11,451 nucleotides of DNA, from assembly GCA_007132635.1 (NCBI GenBank), contig SLOG01000071.1, forward strand, positions 1 through 11,451, given 5' to 3'. This DNA is from Limnochordia bacterium. Lineage in GTDB: Bacteria; Bacillota; Limnochordia; Darwinibacteriales; SLO01. The notes beneath the pieces are model-generated. The model was not told the origin of the DNA. It saw only the letters and a list, made by a program, of their open reading frames with translations, and made no database searches. Position 1 is the first letter of the stretch, and the number at the start of each line of letters is the position of its first letter. Shown one piece after another: positions 7,231 to 11,451 of the stretch. Both the position numbers and the translations under genes were made by a program.

Positions 7231-7361
7231 GGAGAGGACCTCCTTTGGATGGTAGGTTGGTACCAGCCATCCCTTCTTCCGTCCTTTCCTCTCAGTTCCC
7301 TTCCAAGTCCCCGCTCTCCTCTTAACAACTCCCGTGTCTGGAAAATCACAGGGCAATTTGC
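7231..7361. other. Leader of the LysE-like gene with a pyrimidine/purine tract
   Basis: Non-coding stretch between the LysE-like start and the PadR promoter. From about 7267 to 7322 the + strand is mostly C and T, so the LysE-side transcript would be purine-rich (GA repeats). No clear promoter for the LysE-like gene is seen. No known riboswitch fold is recognised. Confidence 0.5.
7239..7246 (-). promoter_or_regulatory. Ribosome binding site that decides the LysE-like start
   Basis: The - strand reads AAAGGAGG, 8 bases before ATG 7230. It overrides the longer in-frame extension. A 6-bp stem (GGATGG 7247-7252 with CCATCC 7267-7272) lies directly upstream. Confidence 0.8.
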
Positions 7362-7390
7362 TTGACAAAAAAAGAAAAACGCGCTATAGT
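7362..7390 (+). promoter_or_regulatory. Sigma-70 promoter of the padR-ABC-MATE operon
   Basis: TTGACA (7362-7367), a 17-base A-rich spacer, then TATAGT (7385-7390). The -35 is consensus and the -10 has one mismatch. Transcription should start near 7397, inside the adjoining palindrome. Confidence 0.9.
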
Positions 7391-7430
7391 ATCGGTACCG
7401 ATATATCGTTTGCGATATATCGGTACCGAT
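7391..7430. promoter_or_regulatory. 40-bp perfect inverted repeat, probable PadR operator
   Basis: Two perfect 18-base arms (7391-7408 and 7413-7430) flank TTTG. Each arm contains the palindrome ATCGGTACCGAT. With flanking bases the two sites become identical 14-mers, TATCGGTACCGATA, at 7390-7403 and 7418-7431, with centres 28 bp apart. CGATATATCG, itself palindromic, overlaps each. The first 14-mer begins at the last base of the -10, so a bound repressor would cover the start site. Placement and symmetry fit autoregulation by the dimeric PadR protein encoded 40 bases downstream. Binding itself is inferred. Confidence 0.85.
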
Positions 7431-7469
7431 AACTGCCCTGCGAGGCAGCAGAAAGGAGCGATACTGTAC

Positions 7470-7982
7470 ATGAGAGGTCGAATGCGACGTGGTTTACTCA
7501 AGTCGTATGTGATGAAACTATTGGCCAGCGGCGAGAAAAGCGGTTATGACATCATGCACACAATAAAACACGAGACTGGTTTCTGGAAGCCCTCAGCCGG
7601 CTCGATCTACCCTCTCCTCCAGTCCTTGGAGGAAGCGGGCCTGATTCAGCATCGAACGGAGGAGCGCAAGAAACTCTACTCCCTGACGGAGAAAGGTCGC
7701 AGCGCTGCGGCGCAGGTCACGGAAGCTGGCGAGGAGGTCGAAGAGAGCATTAATCGCTCCATATCCGTGTTCAACAGTGTGTTTGGCAGCGAAGAACATC
7801 CCCACTGGCGGCACAAGCACCTTCCAGACTCCCTCCGCTGGCGGTGGAAGAAACTCCACCGGGCACTCCACCACGTCCAAAACCTGGATGCCGATCGGGT
7901 CCGCCAGGTGGAATCCCTTTTGGATGAGCTTCTAGAACTGCTGGAAGCCAACAAAGACGGGGAAGATAAACGAGAGGAGTAG
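7470..7982 (+). CDS. PadR family transcriptional regulator
   Basis: A 170-residue DNA-binding repressor. The winged helix-turn-helix spans about residues 8-80 and shows the PadR pattern SGYDI (24-28), FWKPSAGSIYPLLQSLEEAG (38-57) and RKKLYSLTEKG (66-76). The C-terminal part (about 80-165) is helical and charged, rich in Glu, Arg and His, suiting the dimerisation helix. The start is ATG 7470, with AAAGGAG (7452-7458) 11 bases upstream; ATG 7482 in the same frame is possible. PadR proteins often repress neighbouring drug pumps and release DNA when they bind a toxic compound, which fits the two efflux genes behind it. The ribosome binding site of the ABC gene lies inside its last codons, so the two are translated in close succession. 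Confidence 0.95.
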   Translation: MRGRMRRGLLKSYVMKLLASGEKSGYDIMHTIKHETGFWKPSAGSIYPLLQSLEEAGLIQHRTEERKKLYSLTEKGRSAAAQVTEAGEEVEESINRSISVFNSVFGSEEHPHWRHKHLPDSLRWRWKKLHRALHHVQNLDADRVRQVESLLDELLELLEANKDGEDKREE

Positions 7983-7988
7983 ATACAT

Positions 7989-9818
7989 TTGGGTATGGGC
8001 ATGGGCTTCGGCCGTATCATGCACAATGCGTACCGAGAAGATATCCAAGAAAAGCCCGAGATCACAAAAGCTATGCTGCTCCGCATAGCCAAGCTTTTCC
8101 TGCCGTATTGGAAAGGGCAGCTCTTAGTTGTTCTACTGGTGGCCCTGATCTCCGCTATGGGCTTGGTGCCGCCGCTCCTGGTGCGGCAGATCATCGATGG
8201 GGCCATCCCCAATGCAGACATGACGCTGCTCATCTGGCTGACCGCTGCCTCTGTCGGCGCGGCTCTAGTTCTGGGACTGCTCAGCGTAGCAGAGAACTAC
8301 ATCAACACATGGATCGGAAAGCATGTCGTCTTTGACCTGCAGAACGCCATGTATCAGCAGCTGCAGCGCATGGGACTGCGCTTCTTCTCCGAGACGCGGA
8401 CCGGCGATATTATCAGCCGCATTAACAACGACGTTTCCGGAGTCGAACGGGTTATCACCGGCACCATCGTACAGACGCTGCAGAGCATCGCCGTCGTCAC
8501 GTTCACACTCATTGCCCTTTTCGCCATGGACTGGCGCCTATCGTTGGTAGGAATCTGCCTCATTCCTACATTCATACTCCCGACCCGCCGTGTGGGAAAA
8601 GCACGCTGGACCATCGCCAAGCAGACGCAAGAGAAACTGGCCGAGCTGAACCAGATCATTCAAGAGACCCTGGGCTTAGCCGGATCGGTGCTGGTGAAGG
8701 TGTTTAATCGGGAGCGCGAAGAGCAGGCTCGATTCCGAGAAGTAAGCGGCGAAGTAGTTCGCTTGCAGATAAAAGAATCGCTGGTCGGACGCTGGTTCCG
8801 CATGTTTATCGGCGTATTCACGTCCATCGGGCCGGCTCTCATCTACTTCTATGGAGGCTATCTGGTCATCCAAGGCGAATTAACTGTCGGAACCATCGTG
8901 GCGTTCATCGCCCTCATTTCGCGCCTGTATGGGCCTACGGCCCAGTTGTTCAACATCCACATTGACGTGGTCCGCTCCCTGGCCCTGTTTGATAGAGTCT
9001 TCCAGTATCTCGACATGCAGCCAGACATTCAAGAGAAACCCGACGCTGTCCCGCTTCCTACGATCCGCGGCGACATCGAGTTCGAGGCCGTGCGTTTCAG
9101 CTACAAAACCGATCAACCGGTATTGGAGGACATCAGCTTCTCGGTGAAACGGGGTGAGATGGCAGCCTTAGTAGGCCCCAGCGGAGCCGGCAAGACTACG
9201 ACCACGTACTTGGTGCCGCGGCTCTATGATGTAGATGCCGGCACCATACGCATCGACGGCCAGGACATCCGCACCGTCACCATCGACTCCCTGCGCCAGC
9301 AGATCGGCGTCGTCACGCAAGACACCTATTTGTTCAACACGACCATCCAGGAGAACGTTCTCTACGGGAAGCCGGATGCGACAGAGGCCGAGATGGTGGA
9401 GGCCTGCCGAGCCGCCTACATCCACGATTTCATCCTCTCTCTGCCCGATCAATACGACACCATCGTCGGCGAACGAGGCATCAAGCTCTCCGGAGGCGAA
9501 AAGCAGCGCATTGCCATCGCCCGCGCCATCCTTAAGGATCCCGAGATCATCATCTTAGATGAAGCGACTTCGTCGCTGGATTCCCATTCCGAGGCCCTGA
9601 TCCAGCGGGCTCTCGAACCACTGCTGCAAAACCGTACCAGCCTCGTGATCGCCCATCGACTATCGACGATTCGGGCGGCAGACAAGATCCTCGTGTTCGA
9701 CGACGGTCGCATCGTCGAAACGGGAACTCACGAGGAGCTTCTGGCCTGCCGCGGCCTCTACCAGCAGCTCCATCAGGAGCAGTTCAAAACAACCCACCCG
9801 GAGGTATCTTACCTGTGA
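7989..9818 (+). CDS. ABC multidrug exporter half-transporter (MsbA/LmrA/BmrA type)
   Basis: A 609-residue fusion of six membrane helices (about 35-320) and an ATPase domain (about 365-600); two copies would form the pump. Motifs: Walker A GPSGAGKTT (396-404), Q-loop VTQDTYLF, signature LSGGEKQR (500-507), Walker B with the catalytic glutamate in IIILDEATSSLD (D524, E525) and the H-loop histidine in IAHRLST (H556). All catalytic residues are present, so a homodimer can work with two active sites. A likely substrate is a drug or lipid-like compound. The N terminus is a short Gly-Met stretch (MGMGMGFG). The start is TTG 7989, with AGAGGAG (7973-7979) 9 bases upstream. ATG 7995 is the alternative, but its spacing is poor. 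It follows padR by 6 bases, and its stop overlaps the MATE start. Confidence 0.96.
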   Translation: MGMGMGFGRIMHNAYREDIQEKPEITKAMLLRIAKLFLPYWKGQLLVVLLVALISAMGLVPPLLVRQIIDGAIPNADMTLLIWLTAASVGAALVLGLLSVAENYINTWIGKHVVFDLQNAMYQQLQRMGLRFFSETRTGDIISRINNDVSGVERVITGTIVQTLQSIAVVTFTLIALFAMDWRLSLVGICLIPTFILPTRRVGKARWTIAKQTQEKLAELNQIIQETLGLAGSVLVKVFNREREEQARFREVSGEVVRLQIKESLVGRWFRMFIGVFTSIGPALIYFYGGYLVIQGELTVGTIVAFIALISRLYGPTAQLFNIHIDVVRSLALFDRVFQYLDMQPDIQEKPDAVPLPTIRGDIEFEAVRFSYKTDQPVLEDISFSVKRGEMAALVGPSGAGKTTTTYLVPRLYDVDAGTIRIDGQDIRTVTIDSLRQQIGVVTQDTYLFNTTIQENVLYGKPDATEAEMVEACRAAYIHDFILSLPDQYDTIVGERGIKLSGGEKQRIAIARAILKDPEIIILDEATSSLDSHSEALIQRALEPLLQNRTSLVIAHRLSTIRAADKILVFDDGRIVETGTHEELLACRGLYQQLHQEQFKTTHPEVSYL

Positions 9819-11236
9819 GAGCCAAACAGACGCCCCCCGCCAAACCTAGTGCTAGCCCCGCCCGCCTGACCGAAGGCAACGTACCCAAGGGGCTGTTTCG
9901 GCTGGCTATTCCCATGGTTTTTGGCATGCTGGGCATGGTGGTGTTCAACGTAACCGACACCTTCTTCGTGTCCCGCTTAGGCGCTGAGCAGCTCGCCGCC
10001 CTTTCCTTCACATTTCCGGTCGTTATGATCCTAAATGCCTTGGCCCAAGGAATCGGCATGAGCAGCTCTGCCTTGGTTTCTCGGGCGGTTGGCGAAGCCA
10101 ACCCTCAGAAAGTCGAGCGCCTGGCCACCGACAGCCTCGCTCTAGGGGTTGCCGTCCTGGCCGTCATCGTCACTATTGGCCTTCTCACCATCCGGCCCCT
10201 CTTCACTGCCCTAGGTGCTGAGGGGATAATCCTAGACTATATCGCCGAATACATGGTGATTTGGTACTGGGGCTCGATCATGGTGGTTATCCCCATGATC
10301 GGCAACAACATCATCCGCGGCCTGGGCGACTCCAAAACTCCCGGAACCGTCATGGCCATCTCCGCGGGCATCAACGTGTTGTTGGACCCCTTACTTATTT
10401 TCGGCCTCGGGCCCTTCCCCGCCCTGGGCATCCGCGGCGCGGCCATCGCCACGGTGGCTGCACGGTCCTTAACAGCTGTCGTGGCCCTCTACGTTCTAAT
10501 TCACCGTGAACGGATCATTCGCTTCACTACCCCCACCATCGACGACATCGCGCACTCTTGGCGACAGCTCCTCTACATCGCTGTGCCCAACGCTATGATC
10601 AACATGGCCCTTCCGCTGGGCTCGGCCTTTGTCACTCGCATCCTGGCCGTTTTCGGTCCCGCGGTAGTGGCAGGATTCGGTGTTGCCACGCGGGTGGAGA
10701 TGTTTTCGCTCCTCTTCATCAACGCGCTGGGCTCCGTCACGGGCCCGTACATCGGCCAGAACTTGGGAGGCAGACTGTTTGACCGCGTCCACGTGGCCCG
10801 GCGCTCAGCCGAAGGCTTCTGCTTAGTGATCGGTGTCGTATCTGCCTTGGTTTTAGGGATACTTGCCGAGCCGATCGCTCGCATCTTCAGCCCCGATCCC
10901 GAAGTGATCCGAACCGCCGTCCTGTACCTGCGCATCGTTCCGGTGGCCTACGGCTTCCAGGGAATCCTGCGCATCGGTTCCATCACGCTCAACGTGCTCC
11001 GCCGCCCCTTCCACTCAGCCGGACTCACCGTGCTGCAGACGTTTGGCATCTACATACCACTGGCAGCCATAACCAGCCGCATCTGGGGGGTTCCCGCAAT
11101 TTTCGTGTCCCTCGCCTTATCCTACTTCATCGGCGGCTCGTTAGCCCATCTGCTGGCGGCACGCCAGATACAGGCAGCCGCAGAGGACGAGACAACCACC
11201 GATTCCTCGCGGACGATGGCAGCGACTGGGCGGTAA
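9815..11236 (+). CDS. MATE family multidrug efflux transporter
   Basis: A 473-residue inner-membrane antiporter that exports drugs in exchange for sodium or protons. It has twelve predicted helices in two MatE repeats (about 25-245 and 250-450). Repeat one shows LFRLAIPMVFGMLGMVVFN, followed by the conserved Asp48 in VTDTFFVSRLG and by SSSALVSRAVGEAN. GLGDSKTPG lies in the loop before helix 5. Repeat two shows FGVATRVEMFSLLF, followed by NALGSVTGPYIGQNLGGR. The family length is about 450, so this is full length with a short polar tail. The start is GTG 9815, overlapping the ABC stop as GTGA, with GGAGG (9800-9804) 10 bases upstream, so translation is probably coupled. It is the last gene of the PadR operon. 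Confidence 0.95.
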   Translation: MRAKQTPPAKPSASPARLTEGNVPKGLFRLAIPMVFGMLGMVVFNVTDTFFVSRLGAEQLAALSFTFPVVMILNALAQGIGMSSSALVSRAVGEANPQKVERLATDSLALGVAVLAVIVTIGLLTIRPLFTALGAEGIILDYIAEYMVIWYWGSIMVVIPMIGNNIIRGLGDSKTPGTVMAISAGINVLLDPLLIFGLGPFPALGIRGAAIATVAARSLTAVVALYVLIHRERIIRFTTPTIDDIAHSWRQLLYIAVPNAMINMALPLGSAFVTRILAVFGPAVVAGFGVATRVEMFSLLFINALGSVTGPYIGQNLGGRLFDRVHVARRSAEGFCLVIGVVSALVLGILAEPIARIFSPDPEVIRTAVLYLRIVPVAYGFQGILRIGSITLNVLRRPFHSAGLTVLQTFGIYIPLAAITSRIWGVPAIFVSLALSYFIGGSLAHLLAARQIQAAAEDETTTDSSRTMAATGR

Positions 11237-11299
11237 CCTTAACTGTACTGTACAGCCGCTCACTGCCCCAAACCGCTGCCAAGTGCTGGCCCGAAGAGA
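11237..11299. other. Short gap between the MATE gene and a convergent partial gene
   Basis: Contains the 13-base dyad CTGTACTGTACAG (11242-11254), too tight to form a hairpin, and no T-run. I see no clear terminator for either gene. Confidence 0.45.
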
Positions 11300-11451
11300 C
11301 TAGAGGGAATCCCTGGCCGCACGAAGTCCGAATCGTTCGGTGACCAGAAAAGGAATGGTGCTGTTTGAGTAACCCACGACAACGTACTGAGCAGAGATAT
11401 CATAGCAGCCGCCGCGGCGTACGCGGTCGCTTCCGTCTGCAGTAAAGGTCC
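11300..11451 (-). CDS. 3' end of an unidentified minus-strand gene (partial)
   Basis: An open - strand frame enters from the right edge and ends at TAG (11302-11300), giving 49 residues. It begins TFTADGSDRVRRGGCYDIS, and near its end reads NSTIPFLVTERFGLRAA. Another - strand frame is also open, but it reads as low-quality sequence rich in Ala and Ser. This one has the composition of a structured protein end. I do not recognise the family. It converges on the MATE gene, with a 63-base gap between the stops. Confidence 0.6.
   Translation of the reverse strand, partial: TFTADGSDRVRRGGCYDISAQYVVVGYSNSTIPFLVTERFGLRAARDSL

Noticed and set aside
7231..7368. N-terminal extension of the LysE-like gene up to 7368
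   Set aside because: It would run through a strong ribosome binding site at 7239-7246, is hydrophilic and unlike the family, and overlaps the PadR promoter.
7362..7469. N-terminal extension of the PadR gene back to 7362
   Set aside because: It would translate the -35, the -10 and the palindromic operator; ATG 7470 has its own AAAGGAG and gives the normal PadR N terminus.
11242..11254. CTGTACTGTACAG dyad as a terminator or LexA-type box
   Set aside because: The single-base centre cannot form a hairpin, no T-run follows, and it matches no LexA consensus well.

Overview
This 11.45 kb window is a piece of bacterial chromosome of moderately high GC, tightly packed and mostly made of transport genes. 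Several genes carry strong AGGAGG-type ribosome binding sites, and GTG or TTG starts are used. The solute-binding protein has an ordinary Sec signal but no lipobox cysteine. Together this suggests a Bacillota-like lineage with strong Shine-Dalgarno use, possibly one with an outer membrane, but no marker gene allows firm placement.

Left part (1-1657, + strand): the 3' end of an unidentified gene, a strong 14-bp hairpin, then a complete cytoplasmic sulfatase carrying the CxPxR formylglycine motif. The sulfatase meets an M20-family dipeptidase/amidohydrolase head-on, with the two stop codons directly touching (1657/1658).

Middle (1658-6444, - strand): a probable operon read right to left: peptide/nickel-type solute-binding protein, DppB-like permease, DppC-like permease, M20 peptidase. 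It looks like an uptake-and-cleavage unit for a dipeptide or N-acyl amino acid conjugate. No ATPase (DppD/DppF type) is encoded here, so the energising subunits must come from elsewhere. The permease gene ends in a GTTTA/GTTTC pentamer tandem repeat that supplies stops in all three frames.

Right part: a LysE/RhtB-type exporter (- strand, 6598-7230) diverges from a + strand operon of a PadR-family repressor, an ABC multidrug exporter half-transporter and a MATE efflux pump (7470-11236). The operon has a near-consensus sigma-70 promoter (TTGACA, 17 bp, TATAGT). Immediately downstream lies a striking perfect 40-bp inverted repeat holding two identical 14-bp palindromes, very probably the PadR operator. 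The ABC stop and MATE start overlap (GTGA). The arrangement reads as a drug-inducible cassette that pairs an ATP-driven and an ion-driven pump under one repressor. The window ends with the 3' end of an unidentified minus-strand gene (11300-11451).

No RNA genes, insertion sequences, CRISPR arrays or phage genes were seen. The most unusual signal is the nested PadR operator. The rest is recognisable, mostly ordinary accessory metabolism and efflux.
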